Shown: piece by piece, positions 48,146 through 61,062 of the stretch
Numbering within the stretch: position 1 is the first letter of the stretch
Layout: each line of letters starts with the position of its first letter
Source: Owenia fusiformis
Lineage: Eukaryota > Annelida > Polychaeta > Sabellida > Oweniidae
Assembly (NCBI GenBank): GCA_903813345.2
Contig: CAIIXF020000009.1
Coordinates: 19,681,759 to 19,745,758 of the forward strand
DNA: 64,000 nt
Reading direction: 5' to 3'
The notes under the pieces: generated by a model
Seen by the model: only the letters and a program-made list of their open reading frames with translations
What the model was told of the DNA's origin: nothing
Databases searched by the model: none
Position numbers and translations under genes: made by a program

Positions 48146-50100
48146 TTTAATGTAAGTTTTTGTAAAAAACAGTGTGTTCAATCAATGTGTAGACTCTAGA
48201 ATATGTGTCAGATTTTGTTTACCCATGCTCATACATTATTTGGTGTACTAATACTGTACGTAGCTCTGCATATTTTTCATACATTTAAATACCATATGAC
48301 CAGAGGGTAAATTAGTTTTCATTGGCAAACTATCAAATATATGAACCAAATATAATTTATAGACATTTTAACATGTGTTAAGGACATTGAGACCATGGAT
48401 AGCGTTTTAGGGGTTGAGAGCAGGCACATATCATGATACCCACACTAAAACTAAATACAAACAATTGTCCAAGAAATATAATTGAGGGCAAATATCTTCT
48501 CGGCTCATAACATAATATGTATTCTTCCCAATAGTATTGCATATATCTAGCGACATGTTTGATTACCAAAAACCTGATGTCTAGATAAACGATGAGCTTT
48601 GAAATAAAATATTATATATACATAGTTCAGGAGCATACTTAGGTATTTTGATATCGTGTTTGTTATGATATGTTAGATGGACGTGATGCTAATAAGTAAT
48701 AGACAGACACGACATATACAACAATTACTACGCAAAAGGTGTATTCCTTACAAAAATTGTAACACGAATTCCAATGCCAAAGGTGAATTTAGTACACATA
48801 AAAGATTGTTGTACAGAAACACCTTTGTATTTTTTACCTCCAGAATTTTTGAGTAAGCACGCATTTATAAATCAAATCAGCTATCAAAACGTATCAAGCA
48901 CTGGTGGTTTAAGAAGTTAACAGTAGAGACGAAGCTCTCTTTTAAGAAGTGAAGTCAAACGAATGCAAAGGGTAACAGTAGAGTAAGCTTAAGTAGAAAA
49001 TGTTCCGCCCCTAAAACCCCAAAATTGTGAACAAGTTTTAAAAATGTTTGTGCCCAAACTCTAAAATGAACCATTTCTTTTTTTAAACTTTTTAATGGCA
49101 TGAAATAGTGACACAATAATATTTACATATGCTTATTCTGAACAACTTACTTGCTGATATCAAAATAAGCTCCAGAATTAGAACCCCCCAAATAGAAGAT
49201 ACAATGTTAAACAATGACGTTATTCGGTCTTCAAGCAGATGTCAAAAACTTAATTGGTCTTGAAATCTATTGCACCGTGGGGATACATGATGGATCCAAT
49301 ATGATCATCAAGTAATACGTCAACAAAAACGTTAAATTACTTAAACAGTCATGAAATATAACGGAGAATGCGAATTAATTTAAATAACGCAAGAGAATGA
49401 GGAATTTTAGGGTAAATTAAAATTTCTTACTGCGCATAAGAGAAATTGTAAATATAGAGGTCCATGGATAAATCATAACTACAAAGATAGCATTAAAAGA
49501 TGTCAGGTGTACAGGTGTGACAAACAGAACTAGCAACTTAAAGAATAAAATCATAGCAGAGGATGAAGATTGTGAAGTTAAAGTTAGATTTTTTTTATAA
49601 TTTTTTTTATTTCAAAGACTAAGCATGTTAAAGCAATCGCAAAAACAATTACAATACAGTTACATGGTAAACATACATTTTACAATTTTACAATACAGTA
49701 TTGGTTAAGCGTTATTCTTTAAGAAATGTTATAACATTGGCAATCTTTTTTATTTAAAGGAAAAATCATCATTATCATTTGTTTAATTTTGCTTCCATGA
49801 TTTTCCACTTATCGCCTCTGCCAACCCGTTTATCCATAATACAATATTCCTTCACATTACTTATATAACCTTTAAGTGTTGGTTTTAGCATAGCATGTTT
49901 ACACAAATAAACATACCTTTTAAAAATACATAGCATATTATTGATGTATATCACACTTGTTTACTTTACATATCTTAAGTAAAATGAAGTAAAAGTAAAA
50001 AATAATAAAAAGACACAGACGTATGTAAGACAAGTTTTGATGAACCTTACACACAGTTAACGTTTATAAACTAATTGTCCTCGACCGTGGTCTTTGTATG
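48146..50100. other. upstream region of the calmodulin-like gene
   Basis: Should contain the 5' untranslated exon and promoter on the minus strand; neither could be fixed. A T-rich/A-rich tract lies at 49588-49615. No family-like open frame is seen. Confidence 0.35.
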
Positions 50101-50102
50101 TA

Positions 50103-50977
50103 CACTCCCCTCCATAAGTTTGGCAACCTTTTTTCCTCATTGAACTACGTGTTAAAGCCTCTTTACCTTTGAATTTTTATTTACTTAACCTGCGATGAAA
50201 ATACTTATACTATTGATGGAAACGTAATTTGACTTTAATTCCAATACCTCCAAATTTTCTCAATTTTTTTCTAAATTACAATAGGTCGAAAATTGATGAT
50301 AAATTTGATGAATTTTTGAAAATCGACATTCCCATGTTAACCAATGGGAAATGGTAGGTTTGCCGCAAGTCATATGACAGAATATCCATCCATCCGAGTC
50401 CTTGCAAAAAATACGAGTTAGGCAGGCAATTGAATTTGCTAACTTTATTTAACAAAAAATTGATATGTTTCTTCAGGTTCAACAAAGTTATAGGGCTTTA
50501 AAGTCAAAGTTGTTTTTCAAAAAAAACTCTCCCATTGAAATAACACAGGAGGCGAAAAATTATTTTCAAAAATGACTTTGGAGCACTGTAACTTTTATAT
50601 TCATCAAATAAACTAAACACTTAGTGTTTTAAAAAGTTAGACAATTCAATTTTCTATATAAAAATATTTTTTGCTGAATCTTTTACTGAAAAGATATCCT
50701 GATTTCTGATTTGCCCCGAACCCTCCATTTCCCATTGGATTACATGGGAATGACGATTTTCAAAAATTCATCAAATTTATCATCAATTTTTGACCTATTG
50801 TAATTGAGAAAAAAAATTATGAAAATTTGGAGGTATTGGAAATAAGGTCAAATTACGTTTCCATCAATATTATAAGTTATTTCATCGCCGGTTAAGTAAA
50901 TAAAAATTCAAAGGTAAGGAGGCTTTAACACGTAGTGCAATGGGGAAAAAAGGTTGCCAAACTTATGGAGGGGAGTG
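50103..50977. mobile_element. foldback MITE, TA-flanked, copy 2 (875 bp)
   Basis: Same family as 16862-17659: termini CACTCCCCTCCATAAGTTTG and inverse, TA on both sides (50101-50102, 50978-50979). The interior is in the opposite orientation relative to copy 1 and keeps a longer left arm, so the two copies carry different deletions of a longer foldback ancestor. Confidence 0.9.
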
Positions 50978-51592
50978 TACATGTATATGAATCATTATCA
51001 TGGCCTGGGGGCGACTCGGGTGAATGCAGGCTTTTCGATTCTATAAAGATCAATTCGCATAAATGTTTATTACGACCTCTTTGTACCATCCAATAATGTC
51101 TTTGTCTTTTTACTTGTACAGTTCATACGTAGCTATTTGTTGGGGACTTTAAATAACTGCACCCTATTTGTATACTACCTAGTTAGTATTGAATAAAATT
51201 TGTTCTCACGCAGCGGTACAAACTTTACTTAGTACCCCACACAATAATTAGTCACAAACTTTAAAACTTGTTTTGAACACTTTCCCCTTATTGAATCATG
51301 ATGAAATTTCACATGGACAAACTATAAACACTTTCCAACACTCAGATTTTTTTGATTTGCTTGAATTTTAATTTTCAAATTTTTACAGTCATTTAAGATG
51401 AAGCACCAATTTCGCATTTTTTCACATTTTATGCTATATTTATGTATATTTGGCTTAATTCTTTGAGATGTACAAATTGAAACACTTGGATAAACTTTAA
51501 CATCAACAACTTTTTAAGTAATTTTCTACTTACTGTAATATATTACATTACTGTCATATGTATTTCAAATTTTTAATAACTGGTGGATAGCA

Positions 51593-52105
51593 TTATGAGG
51601 ACAGTGGTTCATGTCTTTGTGTAGATTCATATACGCTTTCCGGGCCACTGGAATACATGGCGAGCATGTTTCTCATTTCAAACAGCGCGTCATTGAGAGC
51701 AAGTAAACATTCCTCAAAGGATCGGGGGTCTACAATTGAGTGGCCATATTCACCACAGGGGTTGCCAGGGGGATACCACCATGATACTTTTTGTTGGATG
51801 CTATTGTTGAAGAGCTCACAAGGATTAAGAAGATGGCCCTTTGGAGGTAGCATCACTACCTTTACACCATTTTCTTCTAATTTTACCCTGACTTCAGGAT
51901 TGTAATACTGTTTGCATGGATTCAGGGCCCTCCCTGAGCATCCTAATCTATCCCAAACTAGGGTTGACCCCCTAGGTAAAAGCCGGTGAAGTCCTGGACC
52001 ACCAAGATATCGATTCCTGGCTTCAGATGCAATTGCAAACTTCTTGACCACGGAGTCATCTGCATTCCTCTTTGTGAGAGATACCTTCACAAACTGCGAC
52101 TGTGA
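51593..52105 (-). pseudogene. DDE-superfamily transposase fragment
   Basis: Minus-strand open frame with SQSQFVKVSLTKRN, then LVWDRLGC (second catalytic Asp), VKVVMLPPKGHLLNPCELF (family 'V..LPPY.P.LNP.E', third acid Glu) and PRSFEECLLALNDALFEMRN. There is no first catalytic Asp block and no DNA-binding region, so the N-terminal half is missing. After FEMRN the frame runs into the inverted arm and reads about 24 unrelated residues to a stop, so the C-terminus is also lost on this side. The authentic C-terminus survives inverted at 52141-52335. The fold resembles IS630/Tc1-type DDE endonucleases; the family is not fixed. Confidence 0.75.
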
Positions 52106-52140
52106 TATTACAGCTGAGCATATAATCAGGATTTTGTTTA

Positions 52141-52335
52141 CTTGCTCTCAATGACGCGCTGTTTGAAATGAGAAACAACCCTCATGCCTTTAAGGAATTC
52201 TACAAAAAGAGAGCTACTGGTAAAGATTTCAATAGACGCGTTGCAGGAAGTAAAGTGGCAAGACGGGTGAAAAACAGGAGAAACAGAGCCAAAGATGCCC
52301 GCCATGTATTCCAGTGGCCCGGAAAGCGTATATGA
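52141..52335 (+). pseudogene. inverted C-terminal piece of the same transposase
   Basis: The plus-strand frame starts LALNDALFEMRN, identical to the end of the minus-strand fragment. It then continues NPHAFKEFYKKRATGKDF and a basic KVARRVKNRRNRAK tail, ending FQWPGKRI-stop. The basic tail is the natural end of the protein. It faces the main fragment, so it cannot be joined to it by normal transcription. Confidence 0.75.
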
Positions 52336-53097
52336 ATCTACACAAAGACATGAACCACTGTCTTTATAATGCTATCCACCAGTTATTTAAAATTTGAAAT
52401 ACATATGACAGTAATGTAATGTATGACAGTAAGTAGAAAACTACTTAAAAAGTTGTTGATGTTAAAGTTTATCTAAGGGTTTCAATTTGTACATCTCAAA
52501 GAATTAAGCCAAATATACATAAATATAGCATAAAATGTGAAAAAATGCGAAATTGGTGCTTCATCTTAAATGACTGTAAAAATTTGAAAATTAAAATTCA
52601 AGCAAATCAAAAAAATCTAAGTGTTGGAAAGTGTTTACAGTTCATACGTAGCTATTTGTTGGGGACTTTAAATAACTGCACCCTATTTGTATACTACGGT
52701 AGAAAGCAACTTACTTTTTCACCCATTGGAATACATGTAAAATTGGCAAAGTTCAAATCATAATTTCTCAAATCCCAGCCCATCGAATCCTCGCATCCAT
52801 TCAGATCATGTAGTCCTATTCAAAAACTTCCCGTTCGGTTATATGGTGAAAAAAATATCCCACGAACGAAAAAAGATTTTGCTACATTTATAAGCGAGCA
52901 TTGATTTCTGGGCCTGTAAAAAGCACGTAGGACCTGATTACCCCATTGATTTACTGAGACCGCCAAAAATATAATTCAATTTTTTGGTTCAAAATAATAA
53001 TCTGTCAGCGGTCCCTGACACTCCTACTAGCTATCACCAAACATTAATTGCCAATACATGTACACATATACGTGCCATCTACAAAGTCGGTTGGAAG

Positions 53098-55231
53098 AAA
53101 AGGATGACACCACAAAAGGATGACACCATAAAAGGATGACACCACAAAAGGATGACACTAGTAGAAAAGAGATGACACTTGTAAAATGTTATAAGAAATA
53201 GATGACAATGCATGATTTCTATATTTCATAATCCCTTTGGACCAAATACTTTGCTAAATATAAGAAATTAGCTTTCACTTATGCAAATGATGAAAATGAG
53301 AATAAAGCAAGAAGAACCATTATAGAAGCTAAGATACATTAGGGGTTGAGTTGAAAAAGACTATCATCATTGTACAGTAATGCATATTGTTATTTGAGAA
53401 TTTCAATGATCTGCCATGGTAGTTAATGCAAAAATAGCTACAAGTCTATGGAATCCCAAACTGTCATAATCATAAGCCATTTTGAAATTCAGCTGCCGTC
53501 TAAAACAAATTATTCTTGAGCAGAGGTCCTTTGTCCTCAGCATCAGTATATAAAATTTGAACAAAACCAGTCAACGTGTACTAAGTAATCAAGTATTACA
53601 TCCTTTTATGAAAAATGGTGGCCCTTTTAAAATTCAGGTGCCATATTTCCTCTCCAGCAGAGCTCCTGCGTCCCTAGGCCATGTAGGCTTAAGCATATAA
53701 AATGTGAATCGAATCTATCCACTTGTATTTAAGTTATCAAAGATAACATTTTTTATGAAAATGGTGGCCATTTTGAAACTAAATGACCACATTGAAAATC
53801 TCTTTTTGAGCAGAGCCCCATCGTCCCTCGGCATCAGCATATAAAATTGGAACCAAATCAACTATTCTAGTATTTGAGTTACAATTATAAAACAATAAAA
53901 GTTACAATTTTATGAAAAATGACGGCCATTTTGAATTGCGCAGCCATATTGAAATTCCCTTTTGACAGAGGTCCTACACCTATAAGGCACAAGCCTATAA
54001 ATTGAATCAAAATCAAAAATGAATCAAATCCATCAACTGGTATTTTGTAATCCCTCGGGCAAACAAACGAATAGACAGATGGTTTCTCTATATCCATGCA
54101 AACTTTATTTGGTAGGATAACAAAATGTGTTTCCCCGTATGAAGGCCAACAGAGTTTCCAAATATATCTTGTCAGACTTTTTGAATTTGCAGAATTGCCT
54201 CCTGTCTCCAATTACATCACAAGTAGAATGGTCCGAAGAGAATGGTATCTCATCCATCTAAATAAACCTTTTATATTAGATCTAATTTTTTCTTATTTTG
54301 TTGATATATAATTTGTTGTTGTTCTTATACTAAAAGCAAGATTAATATGCAGACCTTCTTGGGACATGCTTTTCATTATGAAAATATTCAAGAACTGATG
54401 AATTAATTCAACTTACAAACGATTATGTAAATTAAGTCAAGTGTGGTCATTCCCCAAAAATTATAAAGCACTTAGATTGTATGATAAAATAGTTTAAGAA
54501 GTCATCACATGCAATATACTACTTAGATCCATCTTTAGTGTCAACCTTGCAAATAGATAAAATAGATAGTTAAATTACAAGGAAAATAAATGAAAAAGAC
54601 AGAATACAAATAAACTAACGGAACTATTTCATAGTGAAATGAACCTTATATACAGTCCATCACTTTTTCTACGTAATTATTGAATATTTGCTGAAGCTGG
54701 TTTAAAAGTCCATCAAAATTTATCAGGAAGGGAAAATTCATTGACACTCAGATGCATATCTTTAGTGTAACAATAAATGGGCCTCAACAAATTGCACAAG
54801 CATGCAGTAACATTAACCCATATTCACCTTTTAGTATCTTCAATGAGACCACCTTTAAGTATGTTCTTCCAAATAATATATGAAAACTAATATTGGATTT
54901 GAATTTATTTTTGATAGAACACATACATAGCTGGCTGCTAAGGTCAAAGAAAATTTAAAAAGAATTAAAATAAAGCATGTTTCAAAACAATTCCATTGCA
55001 AAACTTGATACTTTATGAACAGGCAAGTGGGACAATCCTGGCGAAACTTGATATTTTATGTACAGGATAGTGGGATAATCCTGGTACACATGATCTTCAT
55101 TGGAGTTTAATAGGTACAAGCGACCTTTAGATGTAAACAAACACATCATAACAAAGAGTGTGCAAAGTTCAATCTAGTGTCATCCTTTTGTAGTGTCATC
55201 TGTTTATAGTGTCATCTTTTTCTTCCAACCG
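53098..55231. mobile_element. 2.1-kb element with 9-bp target duplication
   Basis: Ends CGGTTGGAAGAAAAGGATGA and the inverse, flanked by CTACAAAGT on both sides (53089-53097 and 55232-55240). The subterminal regions hold tandem copies of a GGATGACACCA-type word (about 53115-53175; inverse at 55180-55215). The interior has about four diverged ~145-bp repeats with 'atggtggccattttgaaa', 'gagcagag.tcc' and 'catcag.atataaaa' (53430-54060). No transposase. The 9-bp duplication suggests a Mutator-like (MULE) non-autonomous element. Confidence 0.8.
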
Positions 55232-56159
55232 CTACAAAGTAGCGAACTAGTGTATTAAAGAGACTTTATTGAGACTTCTCTGTGGCATTTTTTCTTTATT
55301 CCTTTTTGTTTTGAATTTTTAACACCATAACATTAACTAACTACTCAATATGCAACTTTTCACCACGTAGAATTTTAAAATATTAAGTTGAAAATTCCAT
55401 TTTTATAATGGAGCTCAATGGGAAAAACTACATAATTTGAATTATTTTCAAACGTAGCGGCGCGATTTTGATAAAATTGACAGATATAATAAATATTGGT
55501 AAGACGAAATGTTTGATGAAAAATGAAGAAAATTCACCGTCCTGGTTACGCAAACTATAGAAAAATCTGAAATAATCTTAAAAACCTGTAAAAATAGATT
55601 GAAGGGGGTGATATTCATTTCTAATGTGCCTTTCACTACTACAGGGTAACCATAATTTTGGTACTGATTTGATTTTTCAATGAAAATCATTTCTATAGTG
55701 TATGGTCAGTTTAAATAATACAATTGCTATATTTCTTTACTGAACAGTGCAATCATTTATTTATTTATCAACAGTAATGCAAACTACTTATTATACAGCT
55801 GGTAAAATATTAAAATAATTCTATTAAAATTAAAGCATTGAGATGATACTTAAATAATAACATATTATATTGATAGGCATATTATATTATAGGATTTAAG
55901 CCAATGACTCAATGCATTGTAGATGATTAAATTTAACATATGTCCTGATTCTAGACGATGAACGAGGGTGGTAGTCCGAATTCAAAGCCTAGACTAGAAG
56001 ACATAAGTGAATTGAAGCATCCACTATTCATTAAATCATGTGCTTTAATTCAATTTCACACATTGCAAAATATTTTTTACAATTTCACTTAACAGAATGA
56101 TATTTTTTCAAAGATATCTTGTACTTTTAGAATCATTTGCTTCAAAGAATTGAACTATG

Positions 56160-56530
56160 GCGGCCTTTACTCGTTATTTTACGATTTTTGCTGTAACTCG
56201 AAAAGTAGTCGAGCGATTTTGTTCATATTTGGTATATGAATACTACAAGCATGGCACACTGTCTAATGACTCTTCTGGTAGAAGGCAGCCATTTTAACGT
56301 ATTTTACTATAACACGGAAAGTAGTGGAGCGATTTTGTTCATATTTGGTATGTGAATACTATAAGCACTGTCTAATGGCTCTTCTGGTAGAAGGCGGCCA
56401 TTTTAACGTATTTTACTATAACTCGAAAAGTAGTAGAGCGATTTTGTTCATATTTGATGCGTGAATACTATAAGCGTGGCACACTGTCTAATGACACTTT
56501 TGGTAGAAGGTGGCCATTTTGAAAAATGGC
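56160..56530. repeat. three tandem ~120-bp repeats
   Basis: Units with 'gagcgattttgttcatattt', 'gtgaatactataagc', 'cactgtctaatg' and 'ggtagaaggcggccatttt', followed by a non-repeated tail with a (ggatggatggacgga) word near 56621-56635. Similar 'ggccatttt' words occur in 53430-54060. It is non-coding. Confidence 0.75.
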
Positions 56531-59500
56531 TGCCATTTTTGCTGTATACTTTGTTTGTAAAAAAAATGCCAGCCATGGCTGTTCGATGGGATTTGCTACA
56601 CTTGCTGTTGTCTAGTTGAAGGATGGATGGACGGACAAATGGAGGGGTCTCTATAGCTTATCCCCTAATTTTCGTTGGATTGAACAATTGTGAATATGGT
56701 TTGTTGGACAAATAAAACTTATTGAATGTCTAAAAGCAAATAATGAAGTGGTAATTTATTTAAAATCTCAAACATGCTTGCTTTGGTCTAGTCACTTAAT
56801 TCCTAAATGTCCCATAATTAGTATCTACATGTATATACCTTATTAGATGCAGTGAAGGAGTTAAATCATTGGGATATGAATAAATCATGCAAAACATATT
56901 TTGTACATATTTCTCATCATTTAGGGTTACCCAGTAGTTTACAAGCTGACCTTTGCAAAATATATTTCACTTACTATCCTCATTCGCTATCACGCTATCT
57001 AGTTTCTTTCCAAATTGGGCTGAATTGCCTGGTTTATTGGTTTTAGCGAACCGTCCATTTCGTCGAACCATCATTTTGCTAAGGTTGTTTGTGATGAATA
57101 TACAATATTCAGTTACATATAACTGTACAGCAACTTTATGCAAGGGAAGGTAATTGTGTGAGAGCACATAAAGTACACCAAGTATTGACCCACTTGTCTC
57201 AGTGAATCTTATAAACAGTGCATAAAGTTTTTTCTATGCAATGATTGGCTCACAGTTACTTATAGTGTAAGTTATTTTATTTCTATACAGTGTGGAATAG
57301 AGTGTATAAACTTTTACAGTTTCAAGCAGGTTTTAGTGTTTTCTGACCAATGATATATTCAGACTTATTCATTTCACGATTATGTAATACTGACCTACAT
57401 ATCTGTATAGCATATCTTTAAGTACTACTCTCAACAAATCTCAAGTAGGTTCTATTGACCCTACCTAGTTAGTATTGAATAAAATTTGCAGGCATGTTCT
57501 AATCAGTGGACTGGCTCCAATTTAGTGGACTCTGTGGCCTTATCCATTGTTTAGTCATTGTGTGGTTAAAATGACTAAAAGGTGGACTGATACAAAGGCC
57601 ACTGTTTTGGTATTTTGATAGGTGAATGACTAAAAAGTGGCTTCAAACTGGAGTATAAAGGGTTAAGTAAAAGGATGGTACTGAGTGATCCAACCCACCC
57701 AAGGTGCATGCCTAATAGAATCATAAAACCTTATCAAGTGATACAATCTGTACCAGACACCATCAACTATTGTATCTTAGTATCCCTTTAAATTTAATTT
57801 TGTCAAAGTAACAATTATCACAAACAATGAAGCTCTGATTTCATAAATTTACATGACCCATTGGCCAAAACAGTCTCGAGACAGCTTAATGTTGAGAGGT
57901 GGGGGTAAACAATGCTAAAAAAATTAATTACAAACTTTTCCACAACTTGCAGTTGGTAAGGGTATATGTGTATCCCAATTTATATAGAATTTTCCCTATT
58001 AAATGATTATGTTGGAGGAGTTTGCAATCATTAGTTTTAAGCTGTGATTTGCAAAAAATAAAAGAACAAGATATAGTTGAATTCTATTGTTGATGAAAAT
58101 TATGAAGTTACGTCATTTTTTGTAAATATATCAGAATCAATAGCATTCCATTGTAAGTTTAAGGCAGAGTAAATCTGGAAGAGCTGAATTACAAGCCTCT
58201 CATACTTTATCTCTAAAATCTAAAATTGGCATGCTTTATAATTTTAGTATGACTACACTTGTATTATATTTGCATAATTTGTCAAACTTAAATTATCCTT
58301 CACATTCTTTTTAATGGGGACAATCTAGCTGACAATCTACCTAACATTCATCTGCACGCCACCTAAATATCTTTGTTGTTTCCCTTACAAATGTTGACTG
58401 TATATTTTGAAAAGTGAAGCTCCTCATGTTATAATGTTGAACCCTGGGGCTGGACAACCAATCTTAACTCAATTTAATTTGGAGAGGGGGGGGGAATGGT
58501 AAAACAATTGATTAAATATACTTACTCTTTTTCCACAACTATCAACTTGTAAGGACAGATGTAAATTCCAATTGATATAAAATGTTCCCTTACTGAAAAT
58601 ATCATAGAAGTTTGCAGTCAGTAGTTCCTTCAGTATATATTTTATGAAAAGGAAAAAAACATATGGCGTAGTGTTGAATTATATTTTTGTAAAATGACCA
58701 ATATAAAACCATTCATTTTTTTTGTTTTGTAACTTTATCAGAATTATTTATCATTCCATTAAAAGGGTTGACTCTTAATGGCAGGGAAATATAGAGGTAG
58801 GTGCGGAATGTCACTTTTATTTGCTAATTTTTCCAGCCCCATGTCATTTGAATGGTAGCTTTTTAAGTTTCGCTTATTCCTATAAAGACTAAATCTGAAA
58901 AATCTGTTATATATATAATTATATTATAATAATAATAATAATAATATAATAATATCAGATAATATTGATAATTATCAAAACTATTGCTAACAGTTATAAT
59001 TTTAGTTACATCAAAACTATCACTTTTATTGATACCTATTTCTAGCAATTGTTTCATAGAAAAGGGCTCGTGTGAAATAAGCAATATCTGATAATTTATA
59101 AAAACAATTGATAATTATCAAATCTATTGCTAATTTTGGTAATTTAACTTTTATCAAAACCATCACTTTTATTTATTATATATTTTTTCGTGTCAAGTGT
59201 GGTTTGCTTCATAATTCGACTAGTGATCCAAATTATCACACTGAAACTTGGATACATGCTGAACTTTAACTTAATATCAATCTGCCATGTCAACTTTAAA
59301 ATTTTCAGGGATGAGTTTAAGCATTCTGGGTAAATGATAAGGCGATCATTTTGAATCTTCCATCCTTGGAAGATTCCAATCTTGTGTGCAAAGAATTATC
59401 TACACGTTTACAGAAGAACCATTTGAAAGATCGAATTCAACTTTTCAGATGTGATTCTTTGTATGAAAATCTCAAACTGATTAGTTTTTGGGCATTCTGG

Positions 59501-59667
59501 CTGATGTTGCCATTTTGATTTTTTTACCTAAAATCTTGTATTTTCAACTGATTAAAGAATTGGGCATTGGGGATAAAAACTCAAGGACCACCCATCGGTA
59601 TGGACATATTGTACACGTTTGTGTTCTTGTTAATAAGTTAGAATGGAAGAAACAACTGGATTAATAT

Positions 59668-60092
59668 ACAGAGTGGGAAATAAGCATTTTTTGTTCCTGG
59701 ACAAATTTGTCCAGTTACTTTGAAACAGACCAGGCAAATTTTTTTGACTGGTCAAAATTTTGACCAGACAGTTTGAAAACACACTGGACAATTTTTTGTA
59801 CTTGGTCAATGTATTAAAAATAAAAAATATACAGTAGAAAGAAACAGAGGGCGGGGGGTATAACATGATTGAAATTGTTAACCTTTGAATTTTATTATTT
59901 TTCATTTGTCAACAACTTATTCCTCAGAATATTTCATATTCTTTCATTTGATGTGTAAAACAAAATTCATGGTCTCATGTCTCAGTAAAATCTATCTGGA
60001 CAATGTTGACCACACAGTTTGAAACAGTCTGGACAAATTTCTTTTCAGACTTGACATTTGTCTGTTGTCCGGTGCTTATTTCCCACACTGAT
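59668..60092. mobile_element. ~425-bp MITE nested in the MULE
   Basis: Ends CAGAGTGGGAAATAAGCA and TGCTTATTTCCCACACTG, with inverted 'ctggacaa' and 'gaccag' words inside. Flanks ATATA on both sides suggest a 4-5 bp (or TA-rich) duplication, ambiguous in this AT context. It is non-coding. Confidence 0.7.
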
Positions 60093-60237
60093 ATAAATAC
60101 CTGCCATCTGGAGATCAGTAGCATATTAATGAGAGAACAAATATATATTATATGAAACAATATTCCATTCCTTGTGATTGATTTGCTTACGGGTAACACA
60201 ATCTCTCCATAGCCTGATAGCCAGAAGGGAATGTGAT

Positions 60238-60330
60238 GGGTCGCATCCCCTCCATAACCAATAAAAATAGAACCATTAGATAATGGAAGAAAAGAGCTTT
60301 AAAATGCTTTTTTAAGCTTCTAGCTCAAAA
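60238..60330. repeat. fragment of the 41987-42843 MITE family
   Basis: 'cataaccaataaaaat', 'ggaagaaaagagctttaaaa' and 'agcttctagctc' match 42560-42645 in order. It is truncated on both sides. Confidence 0.7.
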
Positions 60331-61013
60331 CAGATCTTATTTCTTTGTTTTGCCTTGCTTATGTCACGATTATCCACCCACTTGACTGAAACCCAAAATT
60401 TGGCAATCGTACCCCCCTGACTGAAAGCTGACTACGCCCCTGTTCTCCAATCTACACTAAAATGCCTTCCTCTTGCATGTAACAAAGCTATATTTTAGAA
60501 AAACACCGTCTACTCATCCCGCTACTCATGTTATGTGTGTCTGTGCTTGACCCTTTGTGGTCAAACCTTCTAAATTCCATCTTTTTAATTTGAAAGGAAT
60601 TTAAAAATCCACATATTTTTTATTGTGCTTGGGAAAAGGACTTGATAAATGGAGGGCTTCGTGACATCCCTATCGAACTTCATTTGCTGGGATAATGATA
60701 TTGATAAGTTAAATTCAAATTTAGATATGTATTGCTTGAGGCCATCTTTTAGTCAAAATACTTACAGAAAACCTAAAGTGTGGCCCCATAATGGAGTATA
60801 GAGGGTTAAGTCCACTTTTTAGTAATTTTGTGAAGCAATGTCTAAAAGATGGCCCAGAGTCCAGTCCATCTTTTCTTGGGGCCAGTCCACTGATTAGAAC
60901 ATGCCAAATTTGCAGCGGTACAAACTTTACTTAAGGTATAAGCCTAGCCAGTCGCCGCAATCAAAATATTACCTTACCTCAGAAATGACTCATGGTCATA
61001 CTTAAATAGTTGC

Positions 61014-61023
61014 TATATAAAAT
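61014..61023 (+). promoter_or_regulatory. TATA box of the temptin-like gene
   Basis: TATATAAAAT about 40 nt upstream of the ATG at 61063, a suitable place for a core promoter with a short 5' leader. Confidence 0.6.
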
Positions 61024-61062
61024 AAACAAGGTCGAAAAGAGGCCAGAGCCTGGTTTCAAACA

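Larger units (their letters stand above)
51326..52636. mobile_element. foldback structure carrying a DDE transposase gene
   Basis: Left arm 51326-51705 and right arm 52132-52636 are inverse copies; the left arm lacks about 120 bp present in the right. The loop 51706-52131 carries the transposase core. A 61-bp direct duplication (51118-51178 and 52637-52697) lies outside, touching the right arm but about 150 bp from the left arm. This fits an inverted duplication of the 3' end of a transposon. Confidence 0.75.
57491..60905. mobile_element. 3.4-kb MULE-like element, 25-bp perfect TIR, 9-bp TSD
   Basis: GGCATGTTCTAATCAGTGGA... (25 bp) is perfectly inverted at 60881-60905. Target duplication AAATTTGCA at 57482-57490 and 60906-60914. 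Weaker inverted similarity extends about 170 bp inward ('gagtataaagggttaagt' versus 'gagtatagagggttaagt'). No intact transposase is seen. It carries younger insertions (59668-60092 and a MITE fragment at 60238-60330) and an (AAT)n microsatellite near 58925-58950. Confidence 0.85.
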
